62,125 nucleotides of DNA from Bacteroides sp. (GTDB taxonomy: Bacteria > Bacteroidota > Bacteroidia > Bacteroidales > Muribaculaceae). Positions 18,691 through 27,720 of this stretch are shown here, in pieces. The DNA lies in NCBI GenBank assembly GCA_014802425.1, contig JAAVCH010000018.1, forward strand, positions 16,597 to 78,721, written 5' to 3'. A program made the position numbers and the translations under genes. The first letter of the stretch is position 1, and each line of letters begins with the position of its first letter. Under the pieces are notes generated by a model. It was not told the origin of the DNA. It saw only the letters and a list, made by a program, of their open reading frames with translations, and did not search any database.

Positions 18691-20619
18691 ATTCGGTGTC
18701 TCCGTTTCGCGCTCTTTGTCGTAGATCTCGAAGACGGAGTGCTTGGAGATGAATTCGGGCACGGAGCGCTTCATAAGGCGCACCACGGCGGGCACCTCCA
18801 CCTTCTGGGCGTACTCATGGAGCTGGTCGACCATTACCCGGGCGCTCTCGTAAGGATACTTGCGGACCTTGGCCACGAAGATGCGGTCATGGTCGGTCGG
18901 GATGGTGTTCTCCTTGGTGGCGAGCACTTCCTCGTAAAGCTTCTCGCCGGGACGCAGTCCGCTGTACTCGATCTTGATGTCCTTATCGGGGGTGAATCCT
19001 GCCAGCGAGATCATGCGGCGGGCAAGGTCGTCGATCTTGATGGGAGTGCCCATGTCGAATACGAAGATACGGGTGCCGTCGGCAAGCGTGGCGGCCTCCA
19101 TCACCAGACGGCATGCCTCGGGAATGGTCATGAAGAAGCGGCGTATCTCGGGGTGGGTCACCGTCACGGGGCCTCCGGTCTCTATCTGCTCCGTGAAGCG
19201 CGGTATCACCGAGCCGTTGGAGCCAAGCACGTTGCCGAAACGGGTGGTGACGAACGTGGTCTTGCCCGGATGCTTGCCCTGTTCGATGGCCAGTCCGAGG
19301 GCCTGGACGTAAATCTCCGCCAGGCGCTTCGTGCAGCCCATGATGTTGGTCGGATTCACCGCTTTGTCGGTGGAAATCATCACCATCTTCTCCACCTCGT
19401 ATTCCACACACTTGTCGGCCACGTTGCGGGAGCCGTGGACATTGACGTTGACCGCCTCGCAGGGATTCTCCTCCATGAGGGGCACGTGCTTGTAGGCGGC
19501 CGCGTGGAACACCACCTGCGGACGGAACTCACGGAACACATAGTCCAGGCGTTCGGGCTGGCGCACGTCGCCTATGACGGGGGTGAATTCAAGGTCGGGG
19601 AATTTGTCCTCGAACTCCAGACGTACATTGTGGAGCGGAGTCTCGGCATTGTCGAACATTATGAGGTGCTTCACGCCCAGACGCGCCAGCTGGCGGCAGA
19701 GCTCGGAGCCGATGGAGCCGGCCGCGCCGGTCACCATCACCACCTTTCCGTCGAAATTGTCGTGGATCTCCTTCATGTTGATCTTGATTTCGGAGCGGCC
19801 CAGAAGGTCCTCGATGCGGATCTTCCGGATCGAGGGCACCGGGGCTTTGCCGTCGCGCATCTCGTCGATGTCGGGCACGATGAACATCTTCACGTCAAGG
19901 TCCTGACAGATGCGTGCCAGATCGTTGCGCTCCTCGTGGGCATCGGCCGAGCGGGCGAAGAGCACTCCGTCGGCGCCGCTCTTCGAGAGCACGTGGCGCA
20001 GGTCCTTATCGCTGTTGCAGTAGTAGATGGGCTTGCCCATCAGGAGGTTGTCCTTGTGGTCCTTGTCGTGCATCAGGAAGCCCACGACGCGGTAGTGCGA
20101 GCTTTCGCGCAGGCGCGGCACGATGGCGGCCGACTTGTCGCCGATGCCGAAGACGAGTATGTTCGTTGGGCGGGGTTTCTGAGCGTTGCGGGCTCGTTTC
20201 ACGAGCCAGTAGAAGCCGAGCATTGTGGCGCGTGTGAGCAGCAGGGCGCCTACGGTCACCAGGAAGTCCATGGCCAGCAGGGCCGCGAGCAGGAGGACCG
20301 GCATGTCGCCGTCGAACGCCACCATGGTGACGGCCAGAAGCATTTCCTTGCCTAAGGCCGCTATGCAGATGCGTGACAGCTCCGCTATGGTGGAGAAGCG
20401 TATCACGAGCTTATATACACGTGTGAAATAAAAAGCGAGCAGAGAGGCTATGGCGGCGGCTATGACCCAGGTAACGACGAACGGACGTTCGCTTACCGAA
20501 GAGGAACGCAGAAGATAGGCAAATATGAGTACCAGCCCCGATGCTACGGTAGACGTGAGCGTGTCGATGGCGAGCACGATGGTGGAACGGAGATACTTCT
20601 CCAGAGTTAGCTTAAACAT
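18685..20619 (-). CDS. Membrane-bound nucleoside-diphosphate-sugar dehydratase/epimerase (CapD/FlaA1/PglF-like)
   Basis: This 644-aa protein has four N-terminal membrane helices (about residues 12-125), a first Rossmann-like domain (about 145-275) and a catalytic SDR domain starting with VTGAAGSIGSELCRQLARLG near 295. Members of this family convert UDP-GlcNAc to a 4-keto-6-deoxy sugar at the inner membrane, feeding capsule, O-antigen or protein glycosylation. The serine/threonine-Met-Lys type active site (STDKAVNPTNIMG) typical of the family is present in place of the classical YxxxK. It has its own promoter and lies downstream of the nonulosonic acid genes, so it probably serves the same or a neighbouring surface glycan. 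The 12-bp repeats overlap its stop codon. Confidence 0.9.
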   Translation of the reverse strand: MFKLTLEKYLRSTIVLAIDTLTSTVASGLVLIFAYLLRSSSVSERPFVVTWVIAAAIASLLAFYFTRVYKLVIRFSTIAELSRICIAALGKEMLLAVTMVAFDGDMPVLLLAALLAMDFLVTVGALLLTRATMLGFYWLVKRARNAQKPRPTNILVFGIGDKSAAIVPRLRESSHYRVVGFLMHDKDHKDNLLMGKPIYYCNSDKDLRHVLSKSGADGVLFARSADAHEERNDLARICQDLDVKMFIVPDIDEMRDGKAPVPSIRKIRIEDLLGRSEIKINMKEIHDNFDGKVVMVTGAAGSIGSELCRQLARLGVKHLIMFDNAETPLHNVRLEFEDKFPDLEFTPVIGDVRQPERLDYVFREFRPQVVFHAAAYKHVPLMEENPCEAVNVNVHGSRNVADKCVEYEVEKMVMISTDKAVNPTNIMGCTKRLAEIYVQALGLAIEQGKHPGKTTFVTTRFGNVLGSNGSVIPRFTEQIETGGPVTVTHPEIRRFFMTIPEACRLVMEAATLADGTRIFVFDMGTPIKIDDLARRMISLAGFTPDKDIKIEYSGLRPGEKLYEEVLATKENTIPTDHDRIFVAKVRKYPYESARVMVDQLHEYAQKVEVPAVVRLMKRSVPEFISKHSVFEIYDKERETETPNK

Positions 20620-20699
20620 AGCGGTGATTCATGGTTATTCTCCGGCGCAACGGGCCGGGAGAAGCCCTACGTGAGAGAGGCGGTGAGGTGAGAGTTTTG

Positions 20700-20731
20700 C
20701 AAAGATAGCGGTTTTTAGGCTTACTTGCAAG
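20700..20731 (-). promoter_or_regulatory. Promoter of the CapD-like gene
   Basis: Minus-strand CTTG (20728-20731), 20 nt, TATCTTTG (20700-20707). One base differs from TTTG in the -33 box. It separates the CapD-like gene from the upstream GH3 gene. Confidence 0.65.
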
Positions 20732-20744
20732 AAAACGCCGTGAA

Positions 20745-22286
20745 TTATTCCTCGGGGATGGCCCGGGGAAGCAAAGCGTCAAGAATCGTGCGGTCATTCC
20801 GCAGGCGGGGTATCTTCCGCTGTCCGCCGAGCTTCCCCGACCCCTGTCCCGACAGCCATGCGTCAAACGTGCCCTCCGGCACGCTGAACACCTGCGGCGG
20901 GTCGAGGAAGAGGTCGCCCGAGCGTTTGGCGGCATAGTCGGAATTCGATTCCTTGAGTGTGGCGTCGAGCACGCCGAGAAATTTTCGGGCGTCGTCGGGG
21001 ACGACTGAGAACTCGAACACCCACTGGTGGCGTCCCTTGCGTCCCTCCGAGGCATAGAGCGGCCCGGCGGTGTAGTTGACTATTTCCGCTCCCGTGGCCC
21101 GGCAGGCGGCCGTCACGGCCTCCTCGGCGTTGGATTCCATAAGCTCCTCGCCGAAGGCGTTGATAAACGACTTGGTGCGCCCCGCAACGCGGATCTTCAG
21201 CGGGTCGGCGGCCACGACCTTCACCGTGTCGCCTATTCGGTAGCGCCAGAGGCCGTTGCAGGCCGATATTATCATTTCATACACTTCTCCCTGCCGCAGC
21301 TCGCCGACTCCCAGCGTCGGTGTGCCGTAGGGGGCGTCGAGGGGAAGGAATTCGTAATAGATGCCGTTGTCGATAAGGAGGAGCAGGCCGTCGTTTACCC
21401 TTCCGGACTGAGTGGCGAAGAATCCCTCGGAGGCGTTGTAGGTCTCGAAGAAGTGCATCTTTTCCGGATCGGTGAGTTTCTCGTACTCCTCGCGGTAAGG
21501 CTCGAAGGAGATCCCTCCGTGGAAGAATACCTCAAGATTGGGCCAGAGGTCGGAGGCCTTCTCCTTGCCCGAGATGTCGAGGGCGTGCCTTATGACGCGG
21601 AGGAACCACGAGGGCACGCCGCTGATATTGGTTATGTCGCAGCCTACCGACGCTCGGGCAAGGGCGTCGAGCTTCACGTTCCAGTCGGCGAGAAGGGCGG
21701 TCTTCTTGTCGGGCACGCGCAGCCATGCGGAAGGCCCGGGCATGGAGTCGATGAGGGTGGCCGAGAGGTCGCCCACCTTCACGCCGCGCCCCTTCGGCCG
21801 GAGCCGCGACTCGAACGAGCCTCCGAGGATGAACGCCTTGCCGCTCAGCAGCCGGCTCTCCGGGAACGCGCGCAGATACTGCGCCACCACATCGGCGCTC
21901 CCCGGATAATGGTTCAGGCGCAGGGAGTCGGGGGTGACGGGGATGAACTTCGACCTTCCGCCCGATGTGCCTGAACTCTGGGCGAAGTTACGGCATACAC
22001 CGGGCCAAAGCACATCGGCCTCGCCGTCGGCCATGCGCATCACATCCTGGCGGAAATCCTCGTAGGAGGCCGCCGGCACATGCTCCGCGTAGGCCTTGCG
22101 TATGTCTGCGGAGCGGAGTATCCCCTCAAAGTCATGGGCTCTGCCGAAGTCGGTGTCCTTGGCGCGCTTCAGCAGGCGGCGCAGCTGAGCTTCCTGTATC
22201 TCGGCGCCCCGGCCGCGCCAACGGTCGACACGGCGTCCGCGACTGCGCAGCAAAAGACGTCCTATGGGAGTAAAGTTCATTTTCAC
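20745..22286 (-). CDS. GH3 auxin-responsive-promoter family protein (acyl-adenylating enzyme fold)
   Basis: The 513-aa protein belongs to the GH3 family, which in plants adenylates acyl acids and couples them to amino acids. Recognisable parts are the N-terminal LLKRAKDTDFGRAHDF, the nucleotide loop QSSGTSGGRSKFIPVT (about residue 105), FETYNASEGFFA (about 285) and the YRIGDTVKV stretch (about 360). The bacterial substrate is unknown; Bacteroidota chromosomes often carry one copy. It follows the MATE gene by 42 nt and ends the long glsB-to-GH3 run, so it may be co-transcribed with the sugar genes, perhaps by chance. Identity of the fold is firm; function is not. Confidence 0.88.
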   Translation of the reverse strand: MKMNFTPIGRLLLRSRGRRVDRWRGRGAEIQEAQLRRLLKRAKDTDFGRAHDFEGILRSADIRKAYAEHVPAASYEDFRQDVMRMADGEADVLWPGVCRNFAQSSGTSGGRSKFIPVTPDSLRLNHYPGSADVVAQYLRAFPESRLLSGKAFILGGSFESRLRPKGRGVKVGDLSATLIDSMPGPSAWLRVPDKKTALLADWNVKLDALARASVGCDITNISGVPSWFLRVIRHALDISGKEKASDLWPNLEVFFHGGISFEPYREEYEKLTDPEKMHFFETYNASEGFFATQSGRVNDGLLLLIDNGIYYEFLPLDAPYGTPTLGVGELRQGEVYEMIISACNGLWRYRIGDTVKVVAADPLKIRVAGRTKSFINAFGEELMESNAEEAVTAACRATGAEIVNYTAGPLYASEGRKGRHQWVFEFSVVPDDARKFLGVLDATLKESNSDYAAKRSGDLFLDPPQVFSVPEGTFDAWLSGQGSGKLGGQRKIPRLRNDRTILDALLPRAIPEE

Positions 22287-22328
22287 GTGCGTGGTGGAGT
22301 AAAGTTAAGCCGTCGCCCCGGCCCCGGC

Positions 22329-23714
22329 TCAGGCTCCGGTGGCGGCCGGAGCGGTCTTCTCGGAGCGCTTGATATGGCGGATCTGCCATATTAACATTCC
22401 GGCGCTCACTATTGTTGCCAGAGTATCGGCTATGGGGAACGACGACCACACTCCCTCAAGCCCGAACACGGGGGGCAGGATGAAGAGGCATGGAATCATG
22501 AAGATGATCTGGCGCGTCAGACTGAGGAACACCGCCTTGCCCGCCATGCCGAGGCTCTGGAAGAAGTTGGTGGCCACAATCTGGAAGCCCACCATCCAGA
22601 AGCTTATGGTGGTGATCTGCAGACATTTCACGGCCACTTTTATCTGCTCCGGATCGGTCATGAACATCGACGCGATCGTTTCGGGTATCAGGCGCCCCAC
22701 GATGCATCCTATGGTGGTGATGGTGAGGCCGCTGACGGCGGCCAGACGGAGAGTGCGGAAGAGGCGGTCGTACTTGCCGGATCCGTAGTTGTAGCCCAGG
22801 ATAGGTTGCATGCCCTGGCATATGCCGATCACCACGAATACGAAAATCGTCACGAAACGGTTGAACACCACTACTGCGGCGATGGCGTTGTCGCCTCCGT
22901 ACTTCAGGAGCGAGTTGTTGATGATGGCGTTGATGACCGAGCCGCAGACATTGATCAGGAAAGGTGCCATGCCGATGTAGAGCACCGAGCGTATCACCCT
23001 CCAGTTGAACTTGAATGTACCCCTCACGAAATGCAGCGTGTTCTTCTTATTGAAGAAGTGGCTCATCACCCAGATGGCGGTGCAGAGCATGGAGATGTCG
23101 GTGGCGATGGCCGCGCCGCGTATCCCCCAGTGGAAGCCGAAGAGGAAGAGCGGGGCGAGGATGGCGTTGAGTACGGCGCCGAAGATGTTGGTCAGCATGG
23201 CCTTGCCGGGGTAGCCGGAGGCGCGCATCACATTGTTGTAGGAGAAAGTCAGGTTGATGAGCACCATCCCCGGGAGGGCCCACAGGATGAACTCGCGGGC
23301 ATAGGGGAGAGTGGCCGGCGAGGCGCCGAACACCGTCAGGATCGGGTCGACGAATATCGCGAAGCAGCTGGCGTAGAGTATGCCGATTATCACGGTGAGC
23401 TGCACGCTGTTGCCCAGGATTATCTCGGCCATGTGGATGTCCTTCTGGCCGAGCACGATCGAGGCCCTTGTCGCCGCGCCGGCGCCGATGAGCATTCCCA
23501 GGGCGGTGGCGAGTGTCATCACCGGAAAGGTCACGGCTATGCCGGCCACCACGTTGGGGTCGGGGATGGCGTGCCCGATCACGATGGAGTCGATGATATT
23601 GTAGAGAGCCGTCACCACAGTGCCTATCACTGCGGGCAGACTGTATTTAATCAGAAGTTTCCATACGGGGGCTTCGGCGAGTTCGCGCAAGCGCCCGGCG
23701 TCTTGATCAGCCAT
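22329..23714 (-). CDS. MATE family efflux transporter / flippase-like
   Basis: The 461-aa protein has twelve predicted membrane segments in two six-helix halves and the MATE start pattern, EAPVWKLLIKYSLPAVIGTVVTALYNIIDSI (split around residue 25). Family members export drugs or other cations with Na+ or H+ exchange. Here the gene sits directly after neuA in the sugar operon, so movement of a glycan-related molecule is conceivable but unsupported. The start at 23714 (MADQDAGRL) is preferred because a longer frame would overlap neuA with non-membrane, low-complexity sequence. Confidence 0.9.
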   Translation of the reverse strand: MADQDAGRLRELAEAPVWKLLIKYSLPAVIGTVVTALYNIIDSIVIGHAIPDPNVVAGIAVTFPVMTLATALGMLIGAGAATRASIVLGQKDIHMAEIILGNSVQLTVIIGILYASCFAIFVDPILTVFGASPATLPYAREFILWALPGMVLINLTFSYNNVMRASGYPGKAMLTNIFGAVLNAILAPLFLFGFHWGIRGAAIATDISMLCTAIWVMSHFFNKKNTLHFVRGTFKFNWRVIRSVLYIGMAPFLINVCGSVINAIINNSLLKYGGDNAIAAVVVFNRFVTIFVFVVIGICQGMQPILGYNYGSGKYDRLFRTLRLAAVSGLTITTIGCIVGRLIPETIASMFMTDPEQIKVAVKCLQITTISFWMVGFQIVATNFFQSLGMAGKAVFLSLTRQIIFMIPCLFILPPVFGLEGVWSSFPIADTLATIVSAGMLIWQIRHIKRSEKTAPAATGA

Positions 23715-23799
23715 AGTGGATTCTTTTATAACGACGATTTGCTGTAACGACAATTCCGGCGTCCTGTCTGTCAGGGCCGGCCATGCCGGCGGAGGTCTT

Positions 23800-24507
23800 T
23801 TATCGGAAGAGGTCCTCGGCTCTCCGCCAGTCGGCCATGGTGTCGAGGTCGAGGCTGCGGCCGGAGGGCATTTCGTAGGGCACGACACGCTCCATACGTG
23901 AGATTTCGGAGCGGCGCAGCGCCTCCGGGTCAATCACATAGACGGCGCCGTTGAATTCCCATACCTTCGGGGCGTCCTGCCGGCGTGTGTAGCGGCCGTC
24001 CCCCTTGGAAATGTGGAGGAATCCGTTGGCGTCGGGTTCGAATGCCGAGTAGTAGGGGTTGGTGCGCGCCTCGGCCACACTCACTGCCATCTGCGGGCGC
24101 CGCGTCGGGTCGGGATGTCGGCGCCCTTCCTCATAGAGGCGTATGGCGCCGCGTATGTCGTCGGCCGTGCGGAGCGGGGATGTAGGCTGGAGCAGCACCA
24201 CGGCGTCGTAGTGGCGCCCGGCTTCCTGAAGCGTGTCGAGGGCGTGCAGGATGGCCTCGCGTGACGATGCCGTGTCCGAAGCCAGCTCAGCGGGCCGCAT
24301 GAAAGGCACCGAAGCCCCTTCCTCACGGGCCACGCGGGCTATCTCCCCGGAGTCGGTGGATACGACCACATCCTCCGCCGGCGCTCCGCTCAGCAGGGCG
24401 GCGCGGATGGAGTGCCCTATTAAAGGAACGCCTCCGAGGGGTTTAATGTTTTTACCCGGGATCCCCTTGCTCCCTCCTCGGGCTGGAATCAGATATAGAT
24501 ATCTCAT
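23800..24507 (-). CDS. neuA: Acylneuraminate cytidylyltransferase (CMP-nonulosonate synthetase)
   Basis: This 235-aa enzyme joins CTP and a nonulosonic acid to make the CMP-activated sugar used by sialyltransferases. The N-terminus carries the P-loop-like signature LIPARGGSKGIPGKN (residues 6-20), followed by GGVPLIGHSI, QPTSPLRTADDI and the C-terminal PSGRSLDLDTMADW with metal-binding aspartates. The start at 24507 places the signature at the N-terminus, as in the family; it overlaps the end of neuC by 56 nt. Whether its sugar is neuraminate or a legionaminate-type sugar cannot be told from the sequence. Confidence 0.93.
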   Translation of the reverse strand: MRYLYLIPARGGSKGIPGKNIKPLGGVPLIGHSIRAALLSGAPAEDVVVSTDSGEIARVAREEGASVPFMRPAELASDTASSREAILHALDTLQEAGRHYDAVVLLQPTSPLRTADDIRGAIRLYEEGRRHPDPTRRPQMAVSVAEARTNPYYSAFEPDANGFLHISKGDGRYTRRQDAPKVWEFNGAVYVIDPEALRRSEISRMERVVPYEMPSGRSLDLDTMADWRRAEDLFR

Positions 24508-25645
24508 AGCGGTGGAATTTCTTGGTTGGGTAGGGCCGGAAATCGGCCTGCAGTATTTCATCGGCCATGCGTGCGGCCGTGCCGGGCATATGGTAGGGGT
24601 TCTCGCGCCGTGCGGCCACGGCGCGGGCCTCGGCGGAGAGGATGCGTCTCAGTCCGGCCTCTATCTCCTCGCGGGATGTGCCGCAGTGCATCACTCCCGG
24701 CCCGCATTCGCGCCCTTTCTGCCGGATGCCTATGTCAAGCGTCGGCACTCCGAGCGAGGGCACTTCCACGAGGCCGCTGCTGCTGTTGCCTACCACACCC
24801 TGCGAAAGCGCCACGGCCGAAAGGTATCGCTTCCGGCCGAGCGAGGGCACTACAAGCGCGCGTCCCTCCATGCGCTCCTCGAAGCGGCGGAGCGAGGCTA
24901 TGAGCGGCACGGGATCGATGTCGGAGTTAGGGTAGGTGAGTATCAGTCGTATGTCGGCGGGCAGGGCCGCCAGCGCGTCGAGCATCCCTTCCTGGATGGC
25001 CAGGGGGTCCCCTTCGGCAAGGGTGGCCGCGTGGAGCGTCACCACCATGAAGCGTTCGCCCGGATCCCATCCGAGGGAAGCGGCGAGCTCAGGGCGCGTC
25101 ATGCGCGTTATCTTCAGGGCGTTCTCCACTCCCAGCGCGCCGGCAGTGCGCACGTGCCGCGGGTCTTCCCCCATGAGCAGGAGTCTTTCGGCGCATGCCG
25201 GGGTTTCGGGAAAATGGAGGGTGGCCATCTTGGATATGGCGTGGCGCACGCTGTCGTCGAACGCTCCTTCGGACACCGTGCCTCCGGCGATGTGTACCAC
25301 GGGCACCCCCTCCAGCAGGGCTGCCGAAGCGGCTCCGAGCATCTCGCAGCGGTCGCCGAGGATTATCAGCGCGTCGGGACGCACCTCGCGCAGTGCGGCG
25401 GCGAAGCCGGCTGCGGCCCGGGCCATTATTTCGGCAGCGGTCCCTTCGGCGGGAATGCGTGCGGCGGGGGTGAATCCGTCGGCGATTATCTCGTTCACCG
25501 TGTCGCCCATGCCGGGGATGAGGTGCTGGTGGGTGACGAACACCGACGGTTCGACACCGCGCGAGCGCAACTCGGCGGCCAACGGGGAGAGCAGCCCCCA
25601 GTCGGCGCGTGTGCCGGTGGCTATGGCGATATGCGGATGTTTCAT
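24452..25645 (-). CDS. neuC: UDP-N-acetylglucosamine 2-epimerase (hydrolysing), NeuC/LegG type
   Basis: The 397-aa enzyme hydrolyses and epimerises a UDP-HexNAc to free ManNAc or the 2,4-diamino analogue, the substrate of the NeuB step. Typical parts are the N-terminal IAIATGTRADWGLLSPL, HQHLIPGMGDTVNEII, LIILGDRCEMLGAASAAL and VVGNSSSGLVEVPSLGVP. The start at 25645 is 26 nt after neuB; the 3' end runs 56 nt into neuA. The C-terminal tail (ISISDSSPRREQG) is encoded by the overlap. NeuC and LegG are close homologues and are not separated by reading alone. Confidence 0.92.
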   Translation of the reverse strand: MKHPHIAIATGTRADWGLLSPLAAELRSRGVEPSVFVTHQHLIPGMGDTVNEIIADGFTPAARIPAEGTAAEIMARAAAGFAAALREVRPDALIILGDRCEMLGAASAALLEGVPVVHIAGGTVSEGAFDDSVRHAISKMATLHFPETPACAERLLLMGEDPRHVRTAGALGVENALKITRMTRPELAASLGWDPGERFMVVTLHAATLAEGDPLAIQEGMLDALAALPADIRLILTYPNSDIDPVPLIASLRRFEERMEGRALVVPSLGRKRYLSAVALSQGVVGNSSSGLVEVPSLGVPTLDIGIRQKGRECGPGVMHCGTSREEIEAGLRRILSAEARAVAARRENPYHMPGTAARMADEILQADFRPYPTKKFHRYEISISDSSPRREQGDPG

Positions 25646-25671
25646 CGGGGCGGTGCTGGTTTTTCCCCGTA

Positions 25672-26709
25672 TCAGGCGGGAGCTATTTCGATTACCTCGT
25701 CGTATTCGAAGTCGCGGGGGGCGGTGAGTCCGATCACTTCGTCCCAGCGCATGGGGGAGATGCCAGAGCCGGGACGCTTGACGGTGATGTTGGCTTCCGT
25801 GAACGTCTCTCCGGCCTTGATGGGGCGGGCGGCCACGATGCTCTTGCGGGCCACTTCCATGTTCGGACGCTCCGAATCGGTCACCTGTTTGCGGGCCGAT
25901 CCCAGGGCGGCGTCGATGTTGCGCACCCCGCGCACCAGGGCCGCCAGTTCGTCGGGTTCGAGCGATGCCTTGTGGTCGGGCCCGGGGAGATCGCGCGAGA
26001 GGGTGAAGTGCTTCTCCACCACCTCGGCTCCGAGAGCGGCGGCCGCCAGTGTCACCTCTATTCCCTGCGTATGGTCGGAATAGCCGACGCGCACGCCCAG
26101 ACGGTCGCGGATTTCGTTCATGGCGAGCAGGTTGACGTCGGAATACGGCGTGGGGTACTGAGTGTTGCAATGGAGCACCGTGATGTCGTCGCGGGTAAGC
26201 GCCGACTCCGAGCTGTGCTTCGGATGCGTGCCTGTGAGAACCTGTATGGCCTCCTCGATTTCCTCAAGGGTCGACATCCCTGTGGAGAGTATCACCGGAC
26301 GCCCGGCGGCGGCTATGCGGCGCAGATAGGGGAGATTCGTGATCTCTCCGCTTGGAATCTTGAAATAGTCCTGGCCGAGGTCGGCCAGAAGGTCGATCGA
26401 TACGAGGTCGAACGGCGTCGACATGAAGCCGATTCCCTCTTCGGCGCAAAGGGCCTTAAGGCCTGCGTAGTCGGAGAGGGGAAGATGGATGGCGCGGCAC
26501 ATCTCAAGCTGCGACTCGGCCTCGCCGGTGGTGGCCTTCTGATATTCGGCCTTGGGAGCGAACGTGGAGATGACCAGCTCGGGCACGGCTGTCTGGAATT
26601 TCACGTAATCGGCGCCGGCGCGTGCGGCCTGACGCACCATCTCGCGTGCCATTTCAAGGTCACCGTTGTGGTTGACTCCGGCCTCGGCTATGATAAGGGT
26701 GCGTTTCAT
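25672..26709 (-). CDS. neuB: N-acetylneuraminate (nonulosonate) synthase
   Basis: This 345-aa enzyme condenses phosphoenolpyruvate with ManNAc or a related sugar to form a nine-carbon acid. It begins with the NeuB barrel (IIAEAGVNHNGDLEMARE), contains KFQTA, FKIPSGEITNLP, ILSTGMSTLEE and YSDHTQGIEVTLAA, and ends in a SAF antifreeze-like domain (about residues 285-345). It is 6 nt after the ATP-grasp gene and 26 nt before neuC. The barrel motifs are complete, so an active enzyme is expected. Confidence 0.95.
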   Translation of the reverse strand: MKRTLIIAEAGVNHNGDLEMAREMVRQAARAGADYVKFQTAVPELVISTFAPKAEYQKATTGEAESQLEMCRAIHLPLSDYAGLKALCAEEGIGFMSTPFDLVSIDLLADLGQDYFKIPSGEITNLPYLRRIAAAGRPVILSTGMSTLEEIEEAIQVLTGTHPKHSSESALTRDDITVLHCNTQYPTPYSDVNLLAMNEIRDRLGVRVGYSDHTQGIEVTLAAAALGAEVVEKHFTLSRDLPGPDHKASLEPDELAALVRGVRNIDAALGSARKQVTDSERPNMEVARKSIVAARPIKAGETFTEANITVKRPGSGISPMRWDEVIGLTAPRDFEYDEVIEIAPA

Positions 26710-26715
26710 GGGGAA

Positions 26716-27720
26716 TTATTTCATCACCTCGAAGGTGTTGTCGTTGTTGTAGAAAATCACTTCCTTCTGATAGCGGGTCATGAGGGTGCCGGGAATCCAG
26801 TCGTCGACCGGATGCACGCTCATGCCGAGGGCCTCGGAGATGATGTAGTCGGTGATGGGGGCTCCGGCGAATATGCTGCACAGCACTCCTCCTCCCAGAC
26901 GGGGGTTGATCTCCATCAGCAGGAAGCGGCGTTTATATGTGTCGGGTTCTCCTTCGGCGGGTTCGGGCAGGGAGCGGTCTTCGAGAAACTGCAGGGTGAT
27001 CGGGCCGCGGAAGTTGAAGTTGGAGAGCACCTTGCGGCTCATCTCGATCAGACGCTCCGAGTTTACGGTGCAGGTACGTGTCACCTCTCCGCCCATTATC
27101 TCGATGCGCAGGCGGGGCACCGTCACGAGCACCTCGCCTTCCTGCGACACGTAGCAGTCCACCGTAAACTCACGGTTGTGCTCGATGTATTCCTGCACGA
27201 GATAGTCCTTGAGGTTCTCGAGATGCATCAGGTCGTCGATGTCGTGGAATATCTGTATGCCGCGTGAGGCCGAGCCATGTCGCGGTTTGGCAATGGCGGG
27301 CATCTCGGCGTTGATGGCGGTATAGGTGCGCGGTATCACGAGGCCCGCTTCCTTGAAGAGCTTGGCGGCCTCGGTCTTGTCGAACATGCGCGAGGCCAGT
27401 CCGGGCTCCACCACCGGCACGAACACTTCGGGCATCACCTCCTTGCAGCGCGCGGCCACCTCGATGGCGCCGTCCACGAACGGGAGGATGATGTCGATTT
27501 CCTGTTCGCGGCAGATGCGGCAGATGTCGGCCACCACTTCCGGATCCGACCATCTGAGGCCGATTATTACCTTGGCCGTTATGGCGATGGGCACCTCACG
27601 GGTGAGCTCGTAGCTGACGAGTTTCACTTCATGGCCCAGACGTTTGCCGGAGCGGATGAGCTGCTCGGCGAGAGATACACGGCGGGCGCCGCCGAGCATA
27701 AGGATCTTTATAGTCTTCAT
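26716..27720 (-). CDS. ATP-grasp ligase of the nonulosonic acid cluster
   Basis: The 334-aa protein is an ATP-grasp enzyme of the carbamoyl-phosphate-synthase-like type. It has a pre-ATP-grasp Rossmann part (KILMLGGARRVSLAEQL...), the ATP-binding region with KPRHGSASRGI and YLVQEYIEHNREFTVDC, and the metal-binding LLMEINPRLGGG. ATP-grasp enzymes form an amide or ester through an acyl-phosphate. It overlaps the LegB-like gene by 4 nt and precedes neuB by 6 nt, so it is tightly built into the pathway. It could add an amino acid or other acyl group to the sugar; this is inference from context. No known NulO pathway step that I can name needs it. Confidence 0.88.
   Translation of the reverse strand: MKTIKILMLGGARRVSLAEQLIRSGKRLGHEVKLVSYELTREVPIAITAKVIIGLRWSDPEVVADICRICREQEIDIILPFVDGAIEVAARCKEVMPEVFVPVVEPGLASRMFDKTEAAKLFKEAGLVIPRTYTAINAEMPAIAKPRHGSASRGIQIFHDIDDLMHLENLKDYLVQEYIEHNREFTVDCYVSQEGEVLVTVPRLRIEIMGGEVTRTCTVNSERLIEMSRKVLSNFNFRGPITLQFLEDRSLPEPAEGEPDTYKRRFLLMEINPRLGGGVLCSIFAGAPITDYIISEALGMSVHPVDDWIPGTLMTRYQKEVIFYNNDNTFEVMK

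Noticed and set aside
18640..20355. Long plus-strand open frame opposite the CapD-like gene
   Set aside because: It is a shadow of the minus-strand gene; the repetitive LLDS start comes from the 12-bp repeat.
25609..27267. Long plus-strand open frame opposite neuB and the ATP-grasp gene
   Set aside because: It crosses two well-supported genes in antisense and resembles no protein family.
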